Part shown: piece by piece, positions 1 to 7,740 of the stretch
Position numbering within the stretch: position 1 is the stretch's first letter
How the letters are laid out: each line of letters starts with the position of its first letter
NCBI GenBank assembly: GCA_020445405.1
Contig: JAGRGQ010000003.1
Coordinates: forward strand, 1 to 64,000
DNA length: 64,000 bases
Direction of reading: 5' to 3'
Source: Gammaproteobacteria bacterium
Lineage (GTDB): Bacteria > Pseudomonadota > Gammaproteobacteria > Chromatiales > Chromatiaceae
Notes under the pieces: model-generated
What the model saw: the letters and a program-made list of their open reading frames with translations, nothing else
The model's database searches: none
What the model was told of the DNA's origin: nothing
Position numbers and translations under genes: made by a program

Positions 1-1027
1 TGGCAACGTTGAAAAGGGTATGGGCGTTGGCGATCTGGCGCGGCGTCTCCGCGCCCAGCCGGTCGACGCCGGTCAGCTCGGGATGAGCCGGCGAAACCAA
101 GGTCACCAGTTCGGCGAGCTGCGGAATGAAAAAGAACCAGATGATGACGCCCGCCACATTGAACAGTACATGCACCGCAGCCGCCCGCACCGCCTCCCTC
201 GGCTTGCCGATGGAGGCCAGCACCGCGGTTACGCAGGTCCCGATGTTCGCCCCGAACGCCAACGCGATACCCGCCGGCAACGTGATGAAGCCCTGGCTGG
301 CCATCACGATCACGATACCCGTCGTCGCCGAAGAGGACTGGATCAATCCGGTAAAGCCCGCCGCGATCAGGATGCCGATCAACGGGTTCTCCATCTGAAT
401 CATCAGGTCGAGGAATGGCTGGAAGCTGCGCAGCGGCTTCATGGCGTCGCTCATCACACTCATGCCGAAAAAGACGAGACCCAGTCCCATCAACATGGTG
501 CCGTACTGCTTGATACGCTCGCGCTTGGACGCGAAAAGCATGGAAAAACCGACACCAACCATCAACAGCGCGGCCTTGGTAATCTTGAAGGCAACAATCT
601 GTGCGGTTATCGTGGTGCCGATATTGGCACCCATAATGATCCCAACCGACTGCGAGAGCGACATCAACCCGGCGGTGATAAAGCCGACCACCAATACCGT
701 GGTTACCGAAGAGGACTGGATTACCGCAGTGACGAATGCCCCCGTGGCAGCCCCCATGAACCGGTTGGCGGTCAATTTGGCGAGGATCGTTTTCATGCGC
801 TCGCCGGCGACTGCCTTCAGCGACTCGGACATCTGCTCCATACCAAACAGGAACAACGCCAGACCGCCGAACAGCTGCATGCCCATCGTTCCCCAGGCCA
901 TCTTTTGATCAGCATCTGCAGCAGCGAGAACAGGAAAGGCCGCAAAGGCCACAGCAGCGGTTATCAGCAACAGAATCAGGACTCTGTTCCTCAGGCTGGC
1001 TGCTGGCAGCAGGTATGATGTCACCAT
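1..1027 (-). CDS. Na+/phosphate cotransporter family protein (NptA/PF02690 type), 3' end outside window
   Basis: This is the N-terminal part (about 342 codons) of an inner-membrane sodium:phosphate symporter-like protein; the C-terminus lies beyond the left edge. An N-terminal hydrophobic stretch, probably a signal or first membrane segment, is followed by the paired inverted repeats of the family. The first copy has the QSSSVTT motif and the second has QSSSATT, each followed by a GANIGT motif. These QSSS motifs form the substrate and sodium sites in the family. The ATG at 1027 is preceded by a good AAGGAG about 8 nt upstream. It lies downstream of the universal stress gene on the same strand with a 161-bp gap, so it may share its promoter. 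A phosphate role fits the pst/pho genes 10 kb away, but some family members carry a C-terminal PhoU domain or act elsewhere, and that part is not visible here. Confidence 0.9.
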   Translation of the reverse strand, partial: MVTSYLLPAASLRNRVLILLLITAAVAFAAFPVLAAADADQKMAWGTMGMQLFGGLALFLFGMEQMSESLKAVAGERMKTILAKLTANRFMGAATGAFVTAVIQSSSVTTVLVVGFITAGLMSLSQSVGIIMGANIGTTITAQIVAFKITKAALLMVGVGFSMLFASKRERIKQYGTMLMGLGLVFFGMSVMSDAMKPLRSFQPFLDLMIQMENPLIGILIAAGFTGLIQSSSATTGIVIVMASQGFITLPAGIALAFGANIGTCVTAVLASIGKPREAVRAAAVHVLFNVAGVIIWFFFIPQLAELVTLVSPAHPELTGVDRLGAETPRQIANAHTLFNVA

Positions 1028-1188
1028 GCCATTCTCCTTGATTTAACTAACCGTTCAGCTTCAAACGTCGTGTTATTTATTATTTAACCCGGGCCTTTGG
1101 ACGGCTTGAGCCTGTCTTCTGCCGCCTTTGCGCGTAAATCAGGTGTCAGCCGTTCTCTCCCTGCCGGCCTGGCGGATTGAGAATCGAT

Positions 1189-1659
1189 TCACCGATGCTG
1201 TTTGACGATGGTCACCGGCAACGGGCAGAGCCGAACCACCTGTTCCGCCTTTGAGCCCAGCATGATGTGTTTCAATCCGGTGCGGCCCTGACTCCCCATG
1301 ATGACCATCGCGGCATCACGTTTCTCCGCCACCTCCAGAATCCTGGTGACCGGCAGTCCGATCACCAACAGTCTCTCGACGCTCCTGAGCGGTTTGATTT
1401 TAGGATATTTTTTCTGCATGGAATCGATGAAATCGTCGAGCATCTCGCGAGCGATATCTTCGATGCGCATCAGCTGATTTTTCTTTGAGGTTCGTTTGTA
1501 ATACCCCTGCATATCTCCCGGATCGTGCGCCACATGCAGCACTACAATCGGCAGCTTCATGCATGCTGCCAGTTCGCAGGCTTTCAGCAGTGCGGCCTCA
1601 GAGTGGGGGGAGAAGTCCACCGGAACCAAAAGAGGCTTAATCTTCGCTTTGTCCACCAT
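1189..1659 (-). CDS. Universal stress protein (UspA family)
   Basis: A 156-residue single-domain cytoplasmic UspA-type protein. It opens with the usual beta strand (LLVPVDFS) and a helix beginning SEAALLKACELA. It ends with the ATP-binding type motif GSQGRTGLKHIMLGSKAEQVV followed by CPLPVTIVK, which matches the G-x2-G-x9-G-S/T pattern of nucleotide-binding Usps. A longer reading frame extends upstream to 1815, but the ATG at 1659 has a GGAG element about 9 nt upstream and starts just before the conserved core, so I chose it. The gene precedes the Na+/phosphate symporter gene on the same strand. An FNR/ANR-type box lies about 220 bp upstream of the start codon, in keeping with the known oxygen-limitation control of many usp genes. 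Confidence 0.9.
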   Translation of the reverse strand: MVDKAKIKPLLVPVDFSPHSEAALLKACELAACMKLPIVVLHVAHDPGDMQGYYKRTSKKNQLMRIEDIAREMLDDFIDSMQKKYPKIKPLRSVERLLVIGLPVTRILEVAEKRDAAMVIMGSQGRTGLKHIMLGSKAEQVVRLCPLPVTIVKQHR

Positions 1660-1846
1660 TTCAGGTCTCCGGAGATCGAAGTTCCAGCAGCCGCTAAAGA
1701 GGCGCGGCGCAATCTTTGGTTTACCGGCACCGGCGCTCACGGCCAGCCGGTTCCCGACATGGGTCGCCATTCCATGCCGCCGGGCGCCGGGTAACTTTCC
1801 ACACCGACACCCCAAAACCTCGATCCTGTGCTAGGATCATATACAT

Positions 1847-1864
1847 GTTACAAATTGGTTACCT
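1847..1864 (-). promoter_or_regulatory. Possible Pho box upstream of usp
   Basis: On the minus strand GGTAACC and TGTAACA are spaced exactly 11 bp apart, the half-site period bound by PhoB. It resembles the boxes before pstS and phoB. However, a TATGAT -10 candidate lies only 11 nt from the start of the second half-site, not 16 as in those two, so the assignment is weak. Confidence 0.35.
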
Positions 1865-1879
1865 TAGCATAATAACCAT

Positions 1880-1893
1880 TGATTCGAATCAAT
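1880..1893. promoter_or_regulatory. FNR/ANR-type binding site
   Basis: TTGATTCGAATCAA matches the FNR/ANR consensus TTGAT-N4-ATCAA perfectly and is extended by one base pair on each side into a 16-bp palindrome. It sits between the divergent usp and dsrC-like genes and could control either or both under low oxygen. Plus-strand -10-like sequence (TATTGT, 1919-1924) would place a start site about 45 bp from the box centre. Confidence 0.6.
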
Positions 1894-2201
1894 AAAAATT
1901 CCTTTTTGGTTTATGAGTATTGTATTTTTTTCTAACGTGGAGGGCTATTCTAAAAACCGAGCATCGAGTATACGGTGCCGGATTGTCGGCGATCCAGGCT
2001 GCCTCCCCCGGGAGGGCGTTTATACCAGCGGATCGGCCGAAGGCTTTGTGGGGCCGCCCATGGACCAAGAAGGTAACGCTGCATCGCACATCGATAGGGA
2101 TGGCAATGCGTATAATATCGGTTTTCGCCCCGCCATGCCGCCAACCGGTCGTTTGATGCCCGTGCCAGCAACAGGGTAACAGATGAGCTTGGAGGAGCAT
2201 A

Positions 2202-2540
2202 ATGCATAATATTCAAGTAGATGGAAGAGATGTCCAGCTAAACGACGAGGGCTATCTGATAAATTTCGAAGACTGGGACAGAAGCGTCGCTGAGACACTG
2301 GCCGCGATGGATCGATTGACGCTGACCGATTGCCACTGGGTGGCAATCGACTTCATGCGGGATTTCTACCGGCAATACGAGATACCACCGTCATCCCGCG
2401 CACTGCTCAAGGCGGTTGGCAATCGGATCTACGAAAACGGCTGCAGCAGGAAGGATCTGGAGAGGATTTTTCCCAAAGGCGGATGCAAGCATGCCTGCCG
2501 TCTGGCCGGTCTTCCGGATGCCTATTGTCATGCCTGTTGA
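2202..2540 (+). CDS. DsrC/TusE-family sulfur carrier-like protein
   Basis: A 112-residue cytoplasmic protein of the DsrC/TusE/DsvC family, which carries sulfur as a persulfide or trisulfide on C-terminal cysteines. The family core is visible: VQLNDEGYLINFEDWDRSVAETLA near the N-terminus, then a helical middle with DFMRDFYRQY, and a C-terminal arm with ACRLAGLP. The Cys of ACRLAGLP corresponds to CysB. Ten residues later comes a Cys at the CysA position. CysA is normally the penultimate residue, but here three more residues (His-Ala-Cys) follow. A further Cys lies in GGCKHAC just before the arm. The start has a strong GGAGGAG site. No dsrAB, dsrEFH or tusBCD genes are in view, so it is probably one of the stand-alone DsrC paralogues found in sulfur-metabolising bacteria. 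Its specific partner is unknown. Confidence 0.85.
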   Translation: MHNIQVDGRDVQLNDEGYLINFEDWDRSVAETLAAMDRLTLTDCHWVAIDFMRDFYRQYEIPPSSRALLKAVGNRIYENGCSRKDLERIFPKGGCKHACRLAGLPDAYCHAC

Positions 2541-2711
2541 AGCATTACCGGAATAGCGTTTTTGCTAAAAATTTTTGCTGTACCAACACCGCCGGCAGCA
2601 TGAACGACCGGCGGAAACGGGCAAGGCGACGCCACTGCCTAGTCAGCGCAGAGCGGCACCGGGCTTACAAAGTTCGATTTCGGTCTGTTTTGGAGCGGCG
2701 AGGAGTGGTTT

Positions 2712-4274
2712 GTGCCTGAGGACCAATTAATTTTCAGCGTTCCCGAAAATGTTACGCTGCAGGATCTGAAGAACTGGCTGCTGGAAAAGCAGTTCGTCGA
2801 AGAGTTGGAACCGGTAGAAATCCAGCGGGTTTTTTTCGATACATTCGATTGGCGTCTGTTCAACTCCGGTAACGTGCTGGAGATCGCATCAACCAAACCG
2901 GGTTATCTGCTCACCTGGCGTGCGCTCGGGGGGGGAGCGCTTCATGCCCAGACAACGATCAGACAGATTCCCCGTTTTGCCAGCGATTTCGTTGCACCCG
3001 GACTGCGCAACTGCCTGTCCGGGATGCTGGGCCGGCGAACCCTGATGCCCAAGATCTCGATCACCAGCAGTACCAGGGAGCTGCGCGTGATCAATGCTGA
3101 CCACAAGACGTTGCTGCGCATCGAAATGCGCCGGGACCGCGCCGTTGTTGCGCAAAGTACCACATACTTCAAACTGCCTGACGCCATCTACCTGTTTCCG
3201 CTCCGGGGGTTTGACAGTATCCATGAAAAAATCACCAGCCTGCTCACCAGGAAAGGCAGACTGCGTCCGATCACCGAAGACCCGCTGGTAACGGCGCTTG
3301 GCCGTCTGGGTATAGACACCAGCCGCTACACCAACAGCCCGGTGTTCCATTTCGACCCGGAACAGCCGGCCTATGAGGCGCTGTGCGACGTTCTCGACCG
3401 TTACCGGCGCATCATGGATGAAAATCTCTCCGGTGCGTGCGAAGACAAAGACCCCGAATTTCTGCATGATTTCCTGCACGCCGCAAGACGCTCCCAGTGT
3501 CTGCTGCACCACTATTTCAACGCCTTTCCGTCCAAGATCATCAACCTGATCCGACAGGACTTCGACTGGCTGGAAGAGATAACCGCGCCGGTGCGCAGCC
3601 TGGATATCTACCTGGGTCTTTTCGATGAATTCGTAACCCGGGTGGATGCCGATCACCGCGTCGCGCTGGAACCCCTCAGGCACTTCCTGGAGGCGGAAAA
3701 ACTGAAAGAGCACCGCTTGATGCGGGTGCCGCTGGAGAGTCCCCGCTATCGGCGCACCATGAAATCCTGGGAGAATATTTTATCCGGGCAGACCCGACCT
3801 GAAAGCATGCCGGAAGATGCCCGCAGACCGATCCTCGAAATCGCATCCAAAGGCATATACAGCATCTATCTGGAATTGATCGAAAAAGGCCGTGGCATTA
3901 TGGGAACGGATAATCCCGACGCGCTGCTCGAATTGCAGATTGTCGAAAAGCGCCTGGGATACGAAATGGAGACCTTCCGTAACCTCTACCCGCAGAAAAT
4001 GATCGAACCTGCCCTGGTGGCATCGCGTCAGCTGCAGGACAACCTGAACAAATTTCAGAATCTTCACCTGCAGCACGGATCGCTGCTCGACTACAGTAAA
4101 AAAATGCAGCGGGAGGTGCGAACCATGCCGGTATGGGTGGAGGCAATCGAACTGTTGGCCGCAGACCGGGAGCAGGAAGAACGCAAAATGCAGGCGGAGT
4201 TCCGCGCCCGCTATGACCGGCTTGCCCGCAAAAAGATGCAGCGCAGGTTTCGCGCCCTTTTCTCTCCAAACTAA
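2712..4274 (+). CDS. CYTH-like/CHAD domain protein
   Basis: A 520-residue cytoplasmic protein. Residues 1 to about 200 resemble a CYTH (triphosphate tunnel metalloenzyme) domain: VFFDTFDWRLFNSGNVLEI matches the family's YFDTPDxxLxxxGxxLRxR region. The N-terminal ExExK metal signature is not evident, so catalysis is doubtful. From about residue 225 to the end is a CHAD domain, a helical bundle with conserved histidines (FLHDFLHAARR) and many basic residues that binds polyphosphate in characterised members. The start is a GTG at 2712 with GGAG 7 nt upstream. It lies 20 bp before the ParA-like gene and is probably cotranscribed with it. Proximity to phosphate genes and to a SixA-Nudix protein suggests a role in polyphosphate or phosphate-stress physiology; that is inference. 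Confidence 0.8.
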   Translation: MPEDQLIFSVPENVTLQDLKNWLLEKQFVEELEPVEIQRVFFDTFDWRLFNSGNVLEIASTKPGYLLTWRALGGGALHAQTTIRQIPRFASDFVAPGLRNCLSGMLGRRTLMPKISITSSTRELRVINADHKTLLRIEMRRDRAVVAQSTTYFKLPDAIYLFPLRGFDSIHEKITSLLTRKGRLRPITEDPLVTALGRLGIDTSRYTNSPVFHFDPEQPAYEALCDVLDRYRRIMDENLSGACEDKDPEFLHDFLHAARRSQCLLHHYFNAFPSKIINLIRQDFDWLEEITAPVRSLDIYLGLFDEFVTRVDADHRVALEPLRHFLEAEKLKEHRLMRVPLESPRYRRTMKSWENILSGQTRPESMPEDARRPILEIASKGIYSIYLELIEKGRGIMGTDNPDALLELQIVEKRLGYEMETFRNLYPQKMIEPALVASRQLQDNLNKFQNLHLQHGSLLDYSKKMQREVRTMPVWVEAIELLAADREQEERKMQAEFRARYDRLARKKMQRRFRALFSPN

Positions 4275-4294
4275 GAATCAAAAACAGTTAATCC

Positions 4295-5053
4295 ATGAAA
4301 ATAATAGCGACCTATAATCTCAAAGGCGGGGTTGGAAAGACCTCCACTGCAATCAATATGGCCTATCTTGCCGCCAAGGAGGGGTATCGGACGCTGCTGT
4401 GGGATTTCGATCCACAGGGAGCCGCCAGCTTCTGTTTTCGGGTAAAGCCCAAGCTGAAAGGCGGCATCGGCGCACTAAGGACCCGAAGGAGATCTCTGGA
4501 CGACGTGGTCAAGGCAACGGATTTCACCGGACTCGACCTGATCCCGGCAGATTTCTCATTCAGAAATTTCGATCAGGTATTCAGCGATACAAAAAATCCG
4601 TCGAAACAGCTGATGAAACTGCTGTTTCCGATCTCCAGAGAGTACGATCTGTTATTCATCGATTGCGCTCCCAGCATATCCCTGGCTTCGGAAAATATTT
4701 TCTACGCTGCGGACGCGCTGCTGATACCGCTGATACCCACCACATTTTCGGTGCGCACATTCAATCAGCTGTTGACCTATTTCAACAAGGCACCGTCAAG
4801 GCATCTCATGCTGCTGCCGTTTTTCTCCATGTACGACAAGCGCAGGCTGCTGCATCGCCAGATTCTGGTCTCCCTGCCGAAGGAGTTCAAGGGCATGCTC
4901 AATACACCGATCCCCTACTCCAAGAGCGTGGAGCTCATGGGAATCCAACGGGCCCCCGTGGGGAGTTTTGCACCGCAAAGCAGCCCGGCTCATGCCTATA
5001 TCAAGCTCTGGCGGGAAGTACAGGCAAAGCTGCTGGCCAATAAGGGTGTTTGA
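4295..5053 (+). CDS. ParA/MinD-type P-loop ATPase
   Basis: A 252-residue cytoplasmic ATPase of the ParA/MinD family. It has the deviant Walker A motif KGGVGKTS near residue 11 with the signature lysine, then the switch I region DFDPQGAAS, and a Walker B-like LLFIDCAPS near residue 125. No helix-turn-helix domain precedes the ATPase and no parB or parS follows, so this is not an obvious chromosome partition gene. Such orphan ParA proteins often position a partner complex in the cell. It sits directly after the CYTH/CHAD gene with a 20-bp gap and its partner may be that protein. Its 3' end faces the SixA-Nudix gene. Confidence 0.85.
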   Translation: MKIIATYNLKGGVGKTSTAINMAYLAAKEGYRTLLWDFDPQGAASFCFRVKPKLKGGIGALRTRRRSLDDVVKATDFTGLDLIPADFSFRNFDQVFSDTKNPSKQLMKLLFPISREYDLLFIDCAPSISLASENIFYAADALLIPLIPTTFSVRTFNQLLTYFNKAPSRHLMLLPFFSMYDKRRLLHRQILVSLPKEFKGMLNTPIPYSKSVELMGIQRAPVGSFAPQSSPAHAYIKLWREVQAKLLANKGV

Positions 5054-5098
5054 AACCCATCACATAATGCTGCGGCAACCGGCTGCGCGCCACCGCTG

Positions 5099-6064
5099 TC
5101 AGCTGTTCTCGGTCAGCCGCGCGGCCAGTTTTTTCACCAGCACGGCCAGCTCCCGCTGTTTCAGCGCTTTTGCCGCTCTCTCGGGAGAGACCCAATTACG
5201 CCCGCGATAACTCTCCTCCCACTCCTCCTCCGGCAGAACCTTGGTCACCTCCATCGGATAGACGTCCACGGTGCAGACCCCACCCCATTTCCGATAGCTG
5301 TACCGTCCCAGGGATTCAGCACCAACCACCCCCTCGACGCCCGCCTCCTCGCGCGCCTCCTTGGCCGCAGACTGCCGCTGTGTCAGCCCGGGCTCATTGA
5401 TGCCCTTGGGGACAATCAGATGCTTTTTGCTGTTTGAGGAGATGACCAGGATTTCCGGCCTGCCCGACTGCAGCCGGTAGGGAATGACGGATGACTGAGC
5501 GTAGTAATAGTCCGGGCGCTCTCTCGATTCGCCGCCGGGCGCTGCAGAGCCCGGTTCAGGCAGCATGCCGGGGCGTGTAATCGATTCCAGCCGCGCGCAG
5601 CCGGCGACGGCCGCGCTCCAAGCACAATCCAGAGTGAGCCTGGCCAGGGTAGCCGTCGGCAGTAATTTCCCGTCGTCTCCGATGGGAACCTCCTCCTCCA
5701 CGAGGTAGCTCAGCAGCTGCTCCAGGCCCGGATTGTGCCCGACCAGCATCAACCGCTTCGTCTCTGCCGGCACGCTGCGGAGAACATCCATAAGACTGCC
5801 GAGACCGGCGGCGTAGATACGCTCGTCCTGGACAATTATCGAGGTGGCCAGACCCATGGCCTTGACCGCCTGCCCGGCGGTGGCGATGGCGCGTTCCGCC
5901 GGCGAGCTGACAACGCGGTCGGGAAGCAGCTTCTGCTGCAGCAACCAGTTCCCCATCCGCTGAGCGCCGCGCCTGCCCCGCTCCTGCAGCGGCCGGTGGA
6001 AATCATCCACATCGACATCCCAGTCCGATTTACCGTGACGTAAAATCATTAGTTCACGAGACAT
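5099..6064 (-). CDS. SixA-type histidine phosphatase fused to a Nudix hydrolase
   Basis: A 321-residue two-domain protein. Residues 1 to about 155 are a histidine phosphatase of the SixA branch: LMILRHGKSDW at the N-terminus (RHG catalytic motif), SSPAERAIATA, and VGHNPGLEQL. Residues from about 190 onwards form a Nudix domain with the box G-x5-L-x7-KEAREEAGV. The EE core and the glycine frame are kept, but the first Glu of the canonical G-x5-E-x7-RE box is Leu and the Arg is Lys. The box resembles diphosphoinositol-polyphosphate-type Nudix enzymes more than MutT. The reading frame is open further upstream, but the ATG at 6064 has GGGAG 7-8 nt upstream and starts one turn before the RHG motif. 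Mycobacterial MutT1 has the same two domains in the reverse order. The substrate is unknown; a phosphoprotein or a nucleotide/inositol pyrophosphate is possible. Confidence 0.85.
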   Translation of the reverse strand: MSRELMILRHGKSDWDVDVDDFHRPLQERGRRGAQRMGNWLLQQKLLPDRVVSSPAERAIATAGQAVKAMGLATSIIVQDERIYAAGLGSLMDVLRSVPAETKRLMLVGHNPGLEQLLSYLVEEEVPIGDDGKLLPTATLARLTLDCAWSAAVAGCARLESITRPGMLPEPGSAAPGGESRERPDYYYAQSSVIPYRLQSGRPEILVISSNSKKHLIVPKGINEPGLTQRQSAAKEAREEAGVEGVVGAESLGRYSYRKWGGVCTVDVYPMEVTKVLPEEEWEESYRGRNWVSPERAAKALKQRELAVLVKKLAARLTENS

Positions 6065-6507
6065 TGAAATTCTCCCGGGTAGCAACCCGTCGCATTATTC
6101 AGACAAAGCTTAGTCGATCAGCCCGAAGTTTACCGTTGCCGGAGCGACGGCCGGTAAATTCTGAAGACTGGAGGCGGGTAAGTCTGGATGGAGATTTTCC
6201 ATAATTGGTTACCGCATGACCAGCGACAGGATATATCTTTTTTATCGTCTCATGACGGTGACGTGAACAGATTCGATCGCCAGCGGCTGAAGATGCAGCA
6301 CATTTTGACGCTACAGGTTAAACACCCGGGTATAATTCAGACTGTAAACAGGTGTCCGCAGCCTGTTTCATAATCCGCGCGGCCGCGAAGGTAAGTAACA
6401 GGGGATGGCTTCCATCTCTGTTGAGGCATCTGATCAAAGGGTACCGATCCGGAAAAACAGAGTCAGCCTTACAACCGCGCACGCCAGACACTCAGTCCCC
6501 ACGAGCC
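6065..6507. other. Divergent intergenic region before the CofD-like gene
   Basis: A stretch of about 440 bp with no supported gene between the SixA-Nudix start and the most likely CofD-like start. It contains a promoter-like TATAAT at 6331-6336 with TTGACG at 6305-6310. The rest shows nothing I can assign. Confidence 0.5.
6305..6336 (+). promoter_or_regulatory. Candidate sigma-70 promoter for the CofD-like gene
   Basis: A consensus -10 hexamer TATAAT (6331-6336) follows TTGACG (6305-6310) with a 20-bp spacer, longer than the optimal 17. Transcription would begin near 6343, which leaves no room for a ribosome-binding site before the GTG at 6352 and so favours a downstream start codon. Confidence 0.4.
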
Positions 6508-7701
6508 ATGCAGCCGATACAAGTCCACCGCACCATTCAAATCCCGGATCTTCTGCGCATCAGCCGCTATCAGAAGGCGCCGGAGCTGGGGCCCAGCATA
6601 CTTTTCTTCAGCGGCGGCTCGGCGTTAAGGCAGATGAGCCGCGTACTCAAGAGTTATACGCACAATTCGATACACCTGGTCACACCATTCGACTCGGGCG
6701 GCAGCTCCGCGAAACTGCGGCAGGCTTTCGATATGCCGGCGATCGGCGATCTGCGCAGTCGACTGATGACGCTGGCCGACGAGACGATAACCGGTCATCC
6801 CGAGGTCTACAGGCTCTTCACCTACCGCTTTCCCAAGGACGCTGCCGATGCCGTGCTGAAAAAGCGGCTCAGAGAGCTCACTGCGGGACGGGACCCGATG
6901 ATAATGGATGTTCCCAACCCGATGCGCCGGCTCATCCGCACCCAGCTCGGCTATTTTCAGGACGCCATGCCGGCTGATTTTGAACTGCAGGGGGCCAGTA
7001 TCGGCAATCTTATTCTGACCGGCGGATATCTGAACAACCATAAACACCTCGATCCGATCATTTTTCTCTTCTCGAAACTGGTTGGCGTGCTGGGTACTGT
7101 GCGCGCGGTGGTCAACGACAACCTCCATCTGGCGGCCGAATTGAAGGATGGAACCCGGATTATCGGCCAGCACCGGTTGACCGGCAAGGAGGTGCCGCAG
7201 CTCACCTCCCCGATCGAGCACCTCTACCTGGTGGACAAGGCAAGAATCGAGTTGCCGGTAAAATCGGTATTGCGGAAAAAGAACCGCAAACTCATCCAGC
7301 GTGCCGAGCTTATCTGCTATCCGCCGGGAAGCTTCTACTCGAGCCTGATAGCGAATTTCCTGCCGGCCGGTGTCGGCTCGGCGGTCGCCGCCAATGCCGG
7401 TCCGAAGCTCTATATTCCCAATCTCGGCAGGGATCCCGAGCAGATCGGGATGACGATGGATCAATCCATTCTTCGCCTGCTCAGCCATCTGCGCGCGGAT
7501 GCCGGCAGCGACTGCCCCGAATCACGGCTGCTGAACTTTGTCATGCTCGACAGCAGACGCGGCAACTACACCTCGCTGCCGGACCCGTCGCTGATGAACA
7601 ATCTGAAGGTGCGGATCATCGACACCGAATTGATCAGCAAGGAGAGCGCACCTTACTACGATCCGAAGCTGCTGGCTGCGGCGCTGCTCTCACTCTGCTG
7701 A
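6508..7701 (+). CDS. CofD/YvcK-like protein (resembles the CofD-related protein of GAK systems)
   Basis: A 397-residue cytoplasmic protein with the 2-phospho-L-lactate transferase (CofD)/YvcK fold. The N-terminal SILFFSGGSALRQMSRVLK matches the family's glycine-rich nucleotide-binding start. It is followed by HLVTPFDSGGSSAKLR and the family signature IGDLRSRL. The branch lacks the bacterial YvcK role pointers and looks like the CofD-related proteins found in so-called GAK (ATP-grasp and HprK-like kinase) gene sets, but no ATP-grasp, HprK-related or XXXCH gene is present here. The start is uncertain: the frame is open from a GTG at 6352, and ATG 6508 is preferred because the homologous core begins soon after it, although its ribosome-binding site is weak. 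Substrate unknown. Confidence 0.7.
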   Translation: MQPIQVHRTIQIPDLLRISRYQKAPELGPSILFFSGGSALRQMSRVLKSYTHNSIHLVTPFDSGGSSAKLRQAFDMPAIGDLRSRLMTLADETITGHPEVYRLFTYRFPKDAADAVLKKRLRELTAGRDPMIMDVPNPMRRLIRTQLGYFQDAMPADFELQGASIGNLILTGGYLNNHKHLDPIIFLFSKLVGVLGTVRAVVNDNLHLAAELKDGTRIIGQHRLTGKEVPQLTSPIEHLYLVDKARIELPVKSVLRKKNRKLIQRAELICYPPGSFYSSLIANFLPAGVGSAVAANAGPKLYIPNLGRDPEQIGMTMDQSILRLLSHLRADAGSDCPESRLLNFVMLDSRRGNYTSLPDPSLMNNLKVRIIDTELISKESAPYYDPKLLAAALLSLC

Positions 7702-7740
7702 GCATGGAAAAAAGCGGCGGGCTGCCGAATCATGGAGCGG

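Larger units (their letters stand above)
1660..2201. other. Divergent intergenic region between usp and the dsrC-like gene
   Basis: This 542-bp gene-free stretch has an AT-rich core at about 1840-1935. The core holds a Pho-box-like direct repeat (1847-1864) and a perfect FNR/ANR-type palindrome (1880-1893). The stretch from about 1940 to 2190 is GC-rich and I see no gene in it; it would form a long leader of the dsrC-like gene. A strong GGAGGAG ribosome-binding site lies at its right end, before the ATG at 2202. Confidence 0.6.

Noticed and set aside
4295..5053. Chromosome or plasmid partition locus
   Set aside because: The ATPase is ParA-like, but there is no parB and no parS-like repeats, and the neighbours are not replication genes.
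2712..7701. Complete GAK-type system
   Set aside because: Only a CofD-like protein is reminiscent of it; ATP-grasp, HprK-related and XXXCH genes are absent.
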